64,000 bases of DNA, from assembly GCA_033182465.1 (NCBI GenBank), contig CP137327.1, positions 868,001 through 932,000 of the forward strand, written 5' to 3'. The stretch is from Sanghuangporus weigelae (taxonomy: Eukaryota; Basidiomycota; Agaricomycetes; Hymenochaetales; Hymenochaetaceae). Below the pieces are notes generated by a model. The model was not told the origin of the DNA. It did not search any database and worked only from the letters and a program-made list of their open reading frames with translations. Numbering within the stretch: the stretch's first letter is position 1; the number at the start of each line of letters is the position of its first letter. Positions 1 to 10,620 of the stretch are shown piece after piece. The position numbers and the translations under genes are program-made.

Positions 1-338
1 CAGTTTAAGTGCGTCACTTTCCTCATCTGAGGTTGCGCTAAGTGCTAACATTGTGACTCTTCTTTTCTAGGCCTTATGGATTCAACGTGCCATATCGCCG
101 CTTCTTTGGCGCCTTCGAACGAATCGCAGCCCAGCTCGGTGGTAAACCGCATTGGGCGAAAACGCACACGCTCCGTCCCGCGGAGTTGGCAGCCCTGTAT
201 CCCAAGTTTCTCGACTTCGTGAAAGTGCTGGAAGATGTTGATCCCTCGGGTCTATTTCGGAGTGAATACATTCGCCGTCATGTATTCGGAGATCTGGGTG
301 AAGATGTACATGGACGCGCCTTTAAACCAGTGCATTGA
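1..338 (+). CDS. ALO1: D-arabinono-1,4-lactone oxidase, C-terminal end (partial)
   Basis: Final steps of D-erythroascorbate synthesis: a flavoprotein of the mitochondrial outer membrane oxidises D-arabinono-1,4-lactone. Only the last part is in the window. Bases 1-8 end an exon (reading Q-F-K), an intron runs 9-70 (GTGCGT donor, TTTTCTAG acceptor), and the last exon is 71-338, ending in TGA. The peptide carries family-typical C-terminal blocks: KPYG, VPYRRFF, a GGKPHWAK block, LYPKFLDF and the EDVDPSGLFR...YIRRHVFG tail. The HWAK stretch and the GLFR-x-EY ending are typical of the ALO domain of aldonolactone oxidases. The last 13 or so residues after HVFG are poorly conserved. The FAD-binding half lies left of the window and was not seen. 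The family call is firm; the exact substrate is inferred from the fungal members. Confidence 0.86.
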
Positions 339-936
339 ATACAGCTGTCCGTTATCACGTAAACAAAGTCGGAAGAAAATAAAAAACGATACCCTGCAAT
401 TGGTTCTGTAACCTTTCTCTCGGCCCGTCCGATTTTGCTTTTGATACCCTCGTTGCACGCCCTTTGTTGATGCAATGACGTCGCTTTTTAAATAAATGTT
501 AAAGTTTATGCTTCTTTCCGGTACTTTTGTTCGCTTATGTCCGTTCCCAGAAGATTTAGCCCAGTTATATGTTTTGAGGGCTATACCCTTCGGTACCTTA
601 AGGTCTGGAACGAACTTCCAGAGCAATTTTCTGCAAAGATGAAAAATCGGCGAGATGCCGCGCAAAACTCCGCGTCCATCGATAAACGTCAAGACGAAGG
701 CATTCGCTCACAGGCGTAAGCTCAAGCTCCCATTCTTATCTTTTCGTCGCACCTATATATCTTCTTCTTGGACCGGCACCTCGGGATGATCTAAGCTTCT
801 TGTGATTGTCTGATTGCGCTTGTTTCTGATTTTCGATTAATCTAGTACAATCATATTTCATGAATGCCGTGATGTGGCTTCCTACTCTTGGACACTGAAA
901 CTGTGTACCCCAGAAGAAAATTATGCAAGTCTACGA
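339..936. other. Convergent intergenic stretch
   Basis: This lies between the end of the lactone oxidase on the plus strand and the end of the Ubc7 gene on the minus strand, so it should hold both 3' ends. Open frames of up to 146 codons exist on the minus strand, but they have no recognisable motif and no supporting splice structure. I see no RNA gene or repeat. Confidence 0.6.
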
Positions 937-1983
937 TTACAGTCCGAGTTGTGCGCAGATTGACGCTCTAACTAGTTGGACGTACTCCTGGGAAGTTATG
1001 AATAAGAGCAGTCGACGACCGTGTAATAATCCCGTAAAATTCTTACAGGGTAATTATCGCGATATAGCTTGCAGCAATCTATGTTTGCTCCACTCTCTAG
1101 ATTGGGCTCTGAGTTGGCATGGAAAAGCAACAAGGTTCGTCGGGACAGCCGAATATGTTGTAAGCACCAGAATGATGGATGCGATGGGATGTACAGAAAC
1201 AGTTACCTGCAAGCATAGAGACCACGCTCAGAATGACTTTCTCGACGCTCTGGACAGGGCTCCATCGCTCCGAAGCCTGCTCATAATGCGTGGGATCATC
1301 TCCCGGGGCATGCAGAATAGATATGCACACCGTTCCATCGGGGTAAACTAATACGGAATGTAAATCAACGACGGGAGAGAATGAGAAGTCTGGGACATTG
1401 CCGAGAATCATGAGGCACCTACCATTAGGATGGAACAGCGGCGGTTCGAATTTCATTTTGAAGGGAGATAAAGGGTAGTCATCGGGCTTCCATCGCAAGA
1501 ACATCAATAAACCAAGAAACGTTAAGGATTCAAGAATCAATCAGGATTTATCCTAACCCGTTTACACTGTAACTGCTCACGAAGGTTAATTTTGCGGCGA
1601 ATACGCCGCCTTCCTAATGACTTTGTATAAGAAGCAGCCTTTTTCAACATGCAGAAGAGACGTACAAATGGTGTATCCTTGGGACCACAGATAAGCGCTT
1701 CCCATGTAAAGAGATCATCCTCGGATACTGGGCCTTTTGACCACAAACCCAAAATAGACCGAGAAACGGCTCATAAACACATGAGACAGAGTAACTGGAG
1801 AATCTAGGGTGCTTACCAGCAGTGAACATGCCATCAGGAGAACCTGGTACAGAGAAATGAGAACTTCTTAGTTCGTTCAAGACCCACAGGGAAGAGAAAC
1901 TACCCACCATTCGCTGTCAGTTGTTTATACTCAGTCATGAGTCGTCTCAGCGCAGTCGATTTGCTCCCATTCCGCGATGCCAT
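937..1983 (-). CDS. UBC7: Ubiquitin-conjugating enzyme E2, Ubc7/UBE2G2 type
   Basis: An E2 that accepts ubiquitin from E1 on its active cysteine and works with ER-membrane E3 ligases in ER-associated degradation. Eight exons (1983-1908, 1843-1817, 1733-1666, 1613-1581, 1486-1423, 1347-1207, 1108-1047, 987-937) give 522 bases, or 173 residues, close to the usual 165. The N-terminus reads MASRNGSK with [11 protein letters not shown]. Next come the YPLSP-x-KM block and the FHPN motif followed by [12 protein letters not shown], where C is the catalytic cysteine. The acidic insertion [12 protein letters not shown] after it separates Ubc7/UBE2G from most other E2s. The [18 protein letters not shown] helix and a tail ending AQLGL follow. 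Two exons are only 27 and 33 bases. The start is the only ATG in frame with the conserved first helix. I saw no C-terminal membrane anchor, so it should need a Cue1-like partner (inference). Confidence 0.93.
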
Positions 1984-2745
1984 AATGCCGGGCAGTATTC
2001 CTAGGTCGTCTGCGGTCTGCGAGTACGTACGAAACTGGCGATGCAAGGTGTACCTGTGTTGAACGTGTCGTGGTGTCACTGTACAACAGATGGCACGTTT
2101 CACCATCCTTGTTTTACGTAATCCAACTGTTTATTATTAGCACAGTACTTTTATCCACAAAAATCAGTCAAGTACCCTCACATATTGACCTAATTCCCAG
2201 ACATTCATTCAGGGGTGTCCTTATTTGCAGTTTACTTTATCTTTGGCGGAGAGAACACGGACCATAGAAATGCTATTATTATTTTATTTACACTAGATCC
2301 AGATTCAGTCTTCCAAAAACGTTGATAAGAACTGGGGATCATTAATTATGTATCAGCGCACAAACTCCTATAAACCAGAGTTGAAAGTGATGCTATAAAG
2401 TAGCATCGTGTGTCCATCGGACGATCGGAATTAAAGTATCAAACTGGAACCAAAAAAATCCTTCACATCCGAGAGACTTATTATCGTTTTGAGGAGTTAT
2501 GGCAGTTTGAGGAGTTATGGCAATAGCCACCATCCGAAAAAATGTCGCGGTATGGAGCTGAAAACAGTTGGTCAAATGGAATAATACGTGCAGCTGAAGC
2601 ACAGAATTTTGTTTTGATTGGGAGAACACGTTGACATAACTCGTATATTATGTAAGTATGGAGCGGTCTCGTGACCTCAGAGTCAGCAGCTAACGGATCG
2701 TTCGGTGCGGAAAATATACTTAACCACCAACAACCAACTGCATCG
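1984..2745. other. Divergent intergenic region between UBC7 and the carrier gene
   Basis: The two flanking genes start at its two ends and read outward, so it must contain both promoters. I see no convincing TATA box, repeat or additional coding exon. A short direct repeat (AGGAGTTATGGCA, twice within 2492-2522) is the only local structure noticed. Confidence 0.55.
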
Positions 2746-4534
2746 ATGGCGGCGGAGCAGAAAAAGCGTATAGATTTTCACATCGTTGCTTTCGTATTTC
2801 TAAGCTAAATGATACTTGCAGCTCTCCCTTTCATTGCAAATTTTACGGCTGGAGCAATTGCCGGAATTTCGGAGATTTTAACATTTTATCCCCTTGGTAA
2901 GAGCCTCGTCTGTTTGTTAAACGTTCTAAGCTTAATCTAATAACAGATGTTGTACGTAGCTGTACCTCGCGTATACATGCATCGCGATTACCGAATGGTC
3001 GTTTCAGGTCAAAACGCGTATGCAATTGGAGCAAGGGAAGTCCTCCATGGGCTTGATCGGGAGTTTCAAGTCCATAATTAAGGAAGAAGGGTACGTGCAA
3101 GTATTTTTCATGCCGATTTGCTACCCAATCAATTATTTCATCCTACAGTGTCGGGAGGCTGTATAGAGGTCTTGTGCCGCCTTTGATGATGGAAGCGCCA
3201 AAAAGAGCTGTGAAGTTGTGAGCAAGTGCTTCACCTGTGGCGCGCTCATTGAAATGTACTCACGAACTCGTGGAATGCTACACGCAGCGCTGCTAACGAT
3301 TTCTGGTCGAAACAGTTTAGGAGCTGGTCGGGCAGAAAGGAAATGAATCAGAGCTTATCCGTTCTGACCGGTTGCAGCGCCGGTGCCACCGAAAGTTTTG
3401 TCGTCGTACCTTTTGAGCTGGTTAAGATTAAGTACGTAACCTGGTGCTGTTCTCTTTTGCGAGTATGCAGCCATTCACCACTTTTCCAGGCTACAGGATA
3501 AGAATAGTGCATATGCAGGGCCAATGGACGTTGTTCGTCGCGTCGTCAGGACTGAGGGACTTCTAGGTTTGTATTCAGGCATGGAAGCTACTTTCTGGAG
3601 GTATTCGCGGTTATTTCTCGTGAAAGTGTGCGAGATGTCTGACTAGCTTGCGTCTGCATTCTTTTGCCTTTGGAAAATCTCTTCGATGCCTTATAGACAC
3701 GTTTGGTGGAACGGCGGGTACTTCGGGTGAGCTGCTTAGGTATTCGGTATGCTTGCTTTCCGGTGCTGAACGGAACCTAGGTCCATCTTTCAGGTCAAAT
3801 CCATGTTACCGAGAGCTGAGGTATGATTACGAATCGACTTTGTTTCGGTACAGGCGATACGAGTCTAACTTAGTAATCTGGTATCTCGGGCATTGGCACC
3901 TGATAGACCCCTCAGGCTACTCTCTTGAATAATTTCGTCTCTGGAGCTGTCGGTGGCTTTATTGGAACAGCTCTGAACACTCCGTAAGGAAATTTCATTT
4001 GGCACCGCCAGTCTATCTAGCTAGTTCGGAGCCTCAAACTAAAAGCGTCTCGTATCCTTTTCATTTCAGATTCGATGTAAGATGACCCCCTCATTGCACT
4101 CATGCAAGCTAGAAGTATCAATTGATTTTTTTGCGGCTTTCAGGTGGTTAAGTCTCGCATTCAGGGTGCCGAGAAGATTCCAGGACGCACCCCTAAGTAC
4201 AACTGGACATATCCCGCGTGAGTCGTACCGCTTCCTTCGCCGTCAGCCGTCATGGGCTTCACTTCTTTGCTGGAACAAGGATAAGATCTACTAGAACGGG
4301 TCTGATTGTATCCTAATTTGTCCTAGGTTGGTGACAATATTCCGCGAGGAAGGGCCCGTTGCGCTTTACAAGGGCTTCGTTCCCAAGGTACTTCGGTTGG
4401 CACCGGGAGGGGGAGTTCTGCTCCTTGTCGTGGAATTCACTCTTTCAATATTCCGTAAAGGCAAGTTCGACTTCTGTCTTCTCCTTTATAATCTGACTCG
4501 TCAAGAATTAGCTCTCGGCCCTCCTTACATCTAG
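2746..4534 (+). CDS. ODC1: Mitochondrial 2-oxodicarboxylate carrier (SLC25 family)
   Basis: An inner-membrane carrier exchanging 2-oxoadipate/2-oxoglutarate-type dicarboxylates. It has three SLC25 repeats, each with a P-x-[DE]-x-x-[KR] signature: P-L-D-V-V-K in repeat 1, P-F-E-L-V-K in repeat 2 and P-F-D-V-V-K in repeat 3. The N-terminus MAAEQKKPLPF followed by IANFTAGAIAGISE, the WWNGGYFG block and the tail ALGPPYI point to the ODC subfamily. Fourteen exons (2746-2767, 2822-2896, 2947-2951, 3008-3090, 3149-3217, 3288-3431, 3490-3600, 3697-3726, 3781-3820, 3916-3983, 4070-4076, 4144-4217, 4327-4460, 4512-4534) total 885 bases, or 294 residues. Exons 3 and 11 are micro-exons of 5 and 7 bases that supply D-V and part of P-F-D in the signatures. 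The last intron (4461-4511) has a GC donor, a CTGAC branch-like motif and a length divisible by three, so retention would add 17 residues. The family call is firm; the substrate is inferred. Confidence 0.9.
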
Positions 4535-6663
4535 AAATACGCTATTAACCGTTTAGACGAGCAATGTATCTTGATTACTTCGTGACACACTGGACATGCA
4601 TTGATTAGGTTTCTTGTCCATCAAGACCCTGTTCAAAGAGGCCGGAGGTTGTTGACAGAAGTCATATGGTCGTATCTGATCTCACGGAGGAACATGCCAT
4701 GTCAAACAGAACCAGTTCGGTATAGTGCCTTCATATCGTTACTTTTTTAAATGGATGAGTACCTTGGCTTCTGGTGTCGGCACGTGTTCATCTGCTCGTG
4801 CTCCCGGTACTTGATGTTACGACAATTTTCGCCTTTCGTAATGTTGGATATGCTAAACGGCAATTCCTCGGAATCGACAGAAGTCCAGCAACCTTCGCGG
4901 TTACCTCGTATGGTAACTCACGCGGGCGTAGCCTATCGCTAATCATCTTATGTCTCAGGACTGAGAGAAGCAAGTTTCTTGTTCGATTTCTGTGCTCTTT
5001 GCTTCATGCAGTTCACGCAGTATCATCGAATGAAAACGGCCAGCATACCGAGCATCGTATCGTATCGTGTTTATCTTTTCTCCGGATCCTTGTCTCGGTC
5101 ATCGATCTAAAGTCTTCCGTGGCGATCTTCTCGATAACACTCACCTCCTACTTTGGCATTGCAGATCATTATACAGAGTTAGGTGCATAGGAGGTTAGGA
5201 ACTTGATCTCTATCGATAATGAAGAGCTGTGATGCGTTCAAGACCCTCAACAGAGACCCAAGGACAGTCTTGATGATAATGGTGCGTTTTTATCCTCGTA
5301 TTTATTGTGGTTCTCTGATTAGAACGGAAAACTAATATGTTCGGCCGCTGATTTGAATAGACTGCAGGAATATAGTCTTGCGCAAGATTTTCTCGACCTG
5401 TAACTTGGCTCTGGCTGCGGCAAGGGCTTGAACTAATGCGGCGTGTGATATGGAACGTCCTGAGTGATGCAACGCAACTCGACTAGTGTAATGCAAATTT
5501 CCTTGCTCATCGGAAATAAGAAACCAAGGTAGAAAAAAAGGAAACCGATCAACTCGGCCACTTATGGATATGGAAGTTTATGTCGTTCGGAAGTAAATTT
5601 TTGCTCATTATGTCCTCATCAGTAGTGTGGGACTGACGGATGTTTGCATAAGGATAGATTTACCATTCAGTCGAGACAAACGCAACGTTTCGTCATGATC
5701 ATAGTGAGTGCTCAACACATACTTGAACCACACTTCGACTTCGTCCAAGTTTCCGGGATCAGAGCATTTTCGCTATAGCACGTCCTTTAACCTCTATGTG
5801 CAGGATTCTAGTTCTGTCTCAGTCGCTAAGCAAAAGTCTTAGAAGTGGGTTCGGCAATCTCCTCGACGTAAAAAGGCGGCATCTTGCAGTCAAATGCTTC
5901 ATCAAAAAATCAAGCCTTCGTAGCGGGTCAATAAAGAGAGAGTTTCGAAGCACATGAACTTCAAGACTCGTCTTTGGTTTACATCTCGTGTCTATTGTTA
6001 TGGTGCAACTATATGTCACGCTCGGCAAATGGCTGAACCAACGGAGTGATGGCGAGAAGACCGAAGGGATCGATGAAGGTAGCATTGTATCCGATAGCGT
6101 GTCGGAAAGGAATAGACCATCCCTATCGTTGGTCGCTGGTCGTTGGTCGTCTCCGGATGGAAGTCGGATCTTCGCTGCTTGGACGGAGAGGATACGTTTT
6201 TTCTAAGACGGGAATCTGGTTCTGAGGACGCTAGTAAGAAGAGTCTTGAAGGCAATGGCTGTGTCTGATCTCCGGGAATGGTATGGTAAAAGAATACGGT
6301 GTCCAGGAGACACCAGTCAACTTGAACGGGATAGGGAAAGGCAGAGCGGATAGATAAAGACTTTGAAGGCGATTAAAACGGATGAAACTCTAACCCGGCC
6401 TTCTAGATATGTATGTTCCGCGATTTGGACGTAAGGCGAGGTTAAAAATTCATCTCTGTGTGCAATACGTGCAGAATTATGATGAGTCCTTGACCGTGCT
6501 TCAAGTTGAAGCCTTCAACGTCTCGATCTCTCCTCTCGGACACGACCTTTTATAAATTGAGACCGATTGTTGCGTCGATCGCATCTAGATCAGCACATGA
6601 TCGACATTTTTCTACCTTGAACTTGAGGTTAAATTGACGGAAAGCGTCCTGCCTTAGACGCTG
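4535..6663. other. 2.1-kb stretch without a recognised gene
   Basis: Open frames reach 138 codons (plus strand, 4774-5190), but none shows a domain, a splice pattern giving a longer protein, or a composition unlike random. No terminal repeats, tandem repeats or RNA-gene boxes were seen. It holds the 3' region of the carrier gene and the promoter of FOL3. Everything between is unexplained and may be decayed sequence. Confidence 0.5.
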
Positions 6664-8391
6664 ATGTCTATAGACCTTTCTCTCCGCAGAATCGAGGCTC
6701 TTATCGCTCAATTTGAAACATACCGAAGGCCAACTGTGCACATAGCTGGTACAAATGGAAAGGGCAGTGTCTCCGCTCTCCTCACCTCTATATTCCGGCG
6801 CGCTGGGCTCTCTGTCGGTCGATTCAACAGCCCCCACCTCTTGCATCCGTCGGATAGCATCTCACTCGATGGAAATTCCATATCCCGCGACGTCTTCTCG
6901 AATATCATGCGGGAGATCCAGAAGAAGGACGAGGAACATGCGATCAATGCAAGCAGTTTTGAGTTGCTGACCATGTGCGCTCTGCTTGTCTTTGAGCGTT
7001 CGAAAGTGGACATTGTCCTTCTCGAAGTGGGGATGGGCGGACGTCTGGATGCGACGAATGTCATTCCGGATGAATGCATCCTGATATCGGTGATTGCAGC
7101 GATCGACCTAGATCACCAGGCGTTCCTTGGTCCGACCATTGAGGATATCACACGCGAGAAAGCGGGGATTATAAGGAATGGGAAACCTGTTATACTTGCG
7201 CCTCAGAACCACGATTGCATAAAGTATGTAGTGACCAGCGTTTGCAAGGAAAAGAATAGTCTATTGGTTCTGGCATGTGTTGCAAAGGAAAGACGCTGGG
7301 ATGAGGATATCGATGGCGAGCGAATGCCATCGTTCTCGCCGCATCCCTTTATACCACCTCCTCCCCGACCAGTCGAAATCGAGATGCCGCCACCAAATCG
7401 CGAAGATGGGTCTAGACATGATCCTGTCTCAAATTTCGAGAAGCCAGAAAAATTTCGCGTACTTCTTCCTCTACATGGTCCACATCAGTTAGGGAATCTG
7501 GGTGCTGCACTTACGGTCCTTCATGTCTTGCGATCGTGGACCTTCTCTGGCCCGTTATCTTGCGCGCCACCACAAGCTTTAGTCCCGTCAACCTACGCAC
7601 CTGTATATGAGCGTATATCCCGAATGGACGAAGCAGACATTCATGCCGCTGTTCGCCACTGCACCTGGCCGGGAAGACTTTCCTTCCATCTCTATCGAGA
7701 CCCATCATTAAATATGGACGTGACCGCCGCGACCGCTGATGGCTTTCCAACGCTACGGAAGCGCCCTCTGGCCGTGCTGGTTGATGGCGCTCATAACGAG
7801 GCTGCTGCACGCACACTGTCTGAATATGTTTCTTCTCTTCTTTTTTCATTGGGCATGTCTGATCGAAGAAAGAAGAGACGGATAAGTCTCACAATAATTC
7901 TTGCTCTCTCACATTCACCTCCGAAAACTCCTGCGTCGGTGCTCGTACCCTTGCTGACCCCTTTTCTCGATACCTCTAAGCGGGTGTCAGCATTCCCGAA
8001 ATCTGAAATTTATAGATATCGGGAATACGTTCAGCTCACAACACGTATCGGCCTTTTGCGCTTCTCATCACCTGAAGGCATGCCGTGGGTGCGACCTGTA
8101 GCCCCTTCTGTAGCTCGCGAAGTCATATTCAACTCTTTCCCGGAGATCAACGATTCCGATTTCTGGATCGCGTCTGATACAGGACAGGAAAGCACGACTT
8201 TGCAGGACTTGAAGGATGCACTTCGCTGGGCCACTGGCGATCGATCTGCCGTGAAGGATCAAGATGCCGAGGAACGGAGTGAAGAGGAGGAAGGAAATCT
8301 TGTTCTTGTTGCGGGAAGCCTGTATCTTGTCGCGGACTTCTATCGTCTTCTTCAACCTCACGGGCAAGAATCACAGATGGAGAGCGTTTGA
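6664..8391 (+). CDS. FOL3: Dihydrofolate synthase (FOL3-type Mur ligase)
   Basis: Adds L-glutamate to dihydropteroate, with ATP, to make dihydrofolate. A single uninterrupted frame gives 575 residues. The start MSIDLSLRRI is the usual family start and sits right at the conserved first helix. The P-loop HIAGTNGKGSVSALL is near residues 26-40, followed by the FNSPHLLHPSDSI block, the EVGMGGRLDATNV motif near 122-134 and DLDHQAFLG near 148-156, where folylpolyglutamate synthases also have conserved residues. LPLHGPHQLGN and VDGAHNEAAA mark the glutamate-ligase C-domain. A proline-rich insert lies near residues 220-250. It lacks the N-terminal extension and mitochondrial presequence typical of the polyglutamate synthase, which favours FOL3 over MET7. 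It is the only clearly intronless long gene in a window where other complete genes have several introns. Confidence 0.92.
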   Translation: MSIDLSLRRIEALIAQFETYRRPTVHIAGTNGKGSVSALLTSIFRRAGLSVGRFNSPHLLHPSDSISLDGNSISRDVFSNIMREIQKKDEEHAINASSFELLTMCALLVFERSKVDIVLLEVGMGGRLDATNVIPDECILISVIAAIDLDHQAFLGPTIEDITREKAGIIRNGKPVILAPQNHDCIKYVVTSVCKEKNSLLVLACVAKERRWDEDIDGERMPSFSPHPFIPPPPRPVEIEMPPPNREDGSRHDPVSNFEKPEKFRVLLPLHGPHQLGNLGAALTVLHVLRSWTFSGPLSCAPPQALVPSTYAPVYERISRMDEADIHAAVRHCTWPGRLSFHLYRDPSLNMDVTAATADGFPTLRKRPLAVLVDGAHNEAAARTLSEYVSSLLFSLGMSDRRKKRRISLTIILALSHSPPKTPASVLVPLLTPFLDTSKRVSAFPKSEIYRYREYVQLTTRIGLLRFSSPEGMPWVRPVAPSVAREVIFNSFPEINDSDFWIASDTGQESTTLQDLKDALRWATGDRSAVKDQDAEERSEEEEGNLVLVAGSLYLVADFYRLLQPHGQESQMESV

Positions 8392-8872
8392 GCAATATTC
8401 TGTAAATCATGTATAAGTAGTCAATTGATAGAAAGGCTTGTATCATTAGACTTGTTGAATCAAGCTTAGAAATTTCACAACCAATAATTCTGAGGAAATC
8501 TGAATTTATTCTGTTCTGCGCACCGCCACATACCGCCACGGGGAATGATCGACGCTTTTAGCATGCATCAGCATCAGAAAACCAATCCACGCCGACTAAA
8601 ACCTGGCTTTTGCTTCTTCCTCCTTGTCAACATTCTAGCTGGATGATATCACCGTTTTCTGTCTTCGAGATGTCCTCAAGACCCAACCCTCCTCCAAAGG
8701 ACTCGCGTTAGTTCAATCAATGACTTGATTTTCAGACTCACGCATACATACTGATTGTGGTCTTTCACCACCAGCGAAGGGTACAGGCGGCGATCCATCT
8801 GGTGAGCATGATAGTTGAAACGATGAGGCAAGGTTTTAATCTGAAGAAAACTCTTGACGCGATGCTCCAGAT
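8392..8872. other. Short intergenic region, FOL3 to otubain
   Basis: Both neighbours read to the right, so this holds the FOL3 3' end and the otubain promoter. Minus-strand open frames here overlap FOL3 and look like shadows. Nothing else was seen. Confidence 0.55.
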
Positions 8873-10163
8873 ATGTCTTCGTTGACGCCACTGGAGCTCT
8901 CCCAGCTCACACAGGTTCGCATCACATCTGTCCTGTACGCGCATGCTGAAGTCCAATCTAACCAATGCATATACTATTTACCTTATTGGACATTTCTATT
9001 CTTCTTGTTTAGAATATATTGGATGAAAGCGCGTCGAAACGACCACTGATTACCGAGGTCTTCCCGCTTGAAGCTCTTCGAGAAGAGTACGAGAATGGAT
9101 CTGGCACATTTGTGCAACAGATTGACTATCTGAAGGGTTTGGGATTCACGGGCATAAGAAGAACGCGTGGCGATGGGGACTGCTTTTATCGATGTGAGTG
9201 GCTGTTATCCCTTTATGATTGCTCTGCGAAATTCAAGTTATTTCGTTCCCTCAACCCGATTTTGTGGCGTTTCGGCACTTCGTCTTATCAATATCGTAAT
9301 CTGATGCTACCGTTACATTCACGACCCAAAACATTATTCCGTTCTCATCTTCAGCACTTGCATTTGCATGGATCGAACGCTTGATACACTCGCCGAAGCA
9401 GACGCTGGACGTTGCCAAGGCGCATTCTCTTCTTGACTCGACGCTTCTGATTCTCAAAGCTGCTGGATTTCAAGAGATGGTCTTTGAGGATTTCTATGAC
9501 GTACTCATTTCGCTTGTCCGACAAATCGTCGTCCCAGAGCCAAATGGCTCGATACTCACAACAGATATTCTACTTGAGGCATTTCAGGATGCAGAGGGTA
9601 AGTGGGATGATACTTATGTTCCGCAACCAACGTAGACTGGACTTATTCCCTTTCACATTGTTATAGTCAGCAACTGCATTGTCGTCTTTCTCCGCCTGTT
9701 AACTTCCGCGGTAATCCGGACGGATCCGGACTCATATGCGCCCTTCTTGTTTCATCCTGAGACTAGCGTACAAGTCCAGCCGCAAGAGTTTTGTGAACGT
9801 TTCGTGGAGGCTTGCGGAAAAGAGGCAGGTGAATCATGTCTTTCCATCCTTCATGCTATACCGCTTACTCTATTCAACAGATCATGTACAGATAACCGCC
9901 CTTACGAAGATTCTCAAACTGAACATTGAAGTAGCGTATCTTGATGGGCATGGCGCTGATGGCTCCGTGAACTTCGTGCAGTTCCATAACGTACCGCCCG
10001 AAGACTTCGATGATCCACCGGTCTTATTGTATAGGTGCGTGTGCTTCTTAAAAGTTCTTACTGATTTGATGTCTGCTGAACTAATGATTCTTTCTTGGAA
10101 ACTTTCAGACCCGGTCACTATGATATCCTTGAACGTGATCGACGAAGTGAGAGAACAATCTAG
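8873..10163 (+). CDS. Otubain-type deubiquitinase (OTU cysteine protease, peptidase C65)
   Basis: Cleaves ubiquitin chains; OTUB1-like enzymes pr Lys48 links and can also block E2 enzymes. Six exons (8873-8914, 9013-9193, 9355-9597, 9667-9828, 9881-10034, 10109-10163) total 837 bases, or 278 residues. The protein starts MSSLTPLEL, reaches the conserved REEYENGS block and IDYLK helix, then the catalytic TRGDGDCFYRSLAFA motif with aspartate and nucleophilic cysteine. The middle has FLRLLTSAVIRTDPDSY and FLFHPET. The end YRPGHYDIL supplies the catalytic histidine. Splice sites are all GT-AG and phases agree. Family and catalytic competence are seen directly; linkage preference is from family knowledge. 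The UBC7 gene lies 7 kb away, but nothing suggests they act together. Confidence 0.92.
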
Positions 10164-10620
10164 AGGGAACGGGCCGATGTTAGGCGATGTGCCCTGCGAA
10201 TATCTGTATATCTAAGAAAAGGTCCTCTGCTGTACTGTTATATCTCCACTCTGTCCTACTGAACGATTGGAGAAGTTTTACGTCTGGCACCGATCTTCTA
10301 TACTCGTGGGAACGCTATTTCTAATCTCCGATCAAAATCTTTACCGTTCGTGATTCTCGTAGCTGCACACCGAATACTACGCTCTGCATTACCGATACTT
10401 CTTATTTATCACGATACTTGTTTGTGGACACGGATTTTCTCCTCGTGTCGTATCTCTGTTTATGGACGTATGAAGTCAAGTAGACTGAGAGGGCTAACGT
10501 ACACGGACTGAGCCATACAAAGGCATTGGCGTTGGCAACGGTAAACGACTCTGTTGGCGCGCCAGCTGATTTCGGACAGAGCTATGCAATGGCCATCGCG
10601 TTTCATCGCATATTACGTGA
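10164..10620. other. Intergenic region before the kinase relic
   Basis: It contains the otubain 3' end. No open frame of interest, repeat or RNA gene was recognised. Confidence 0.5.
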
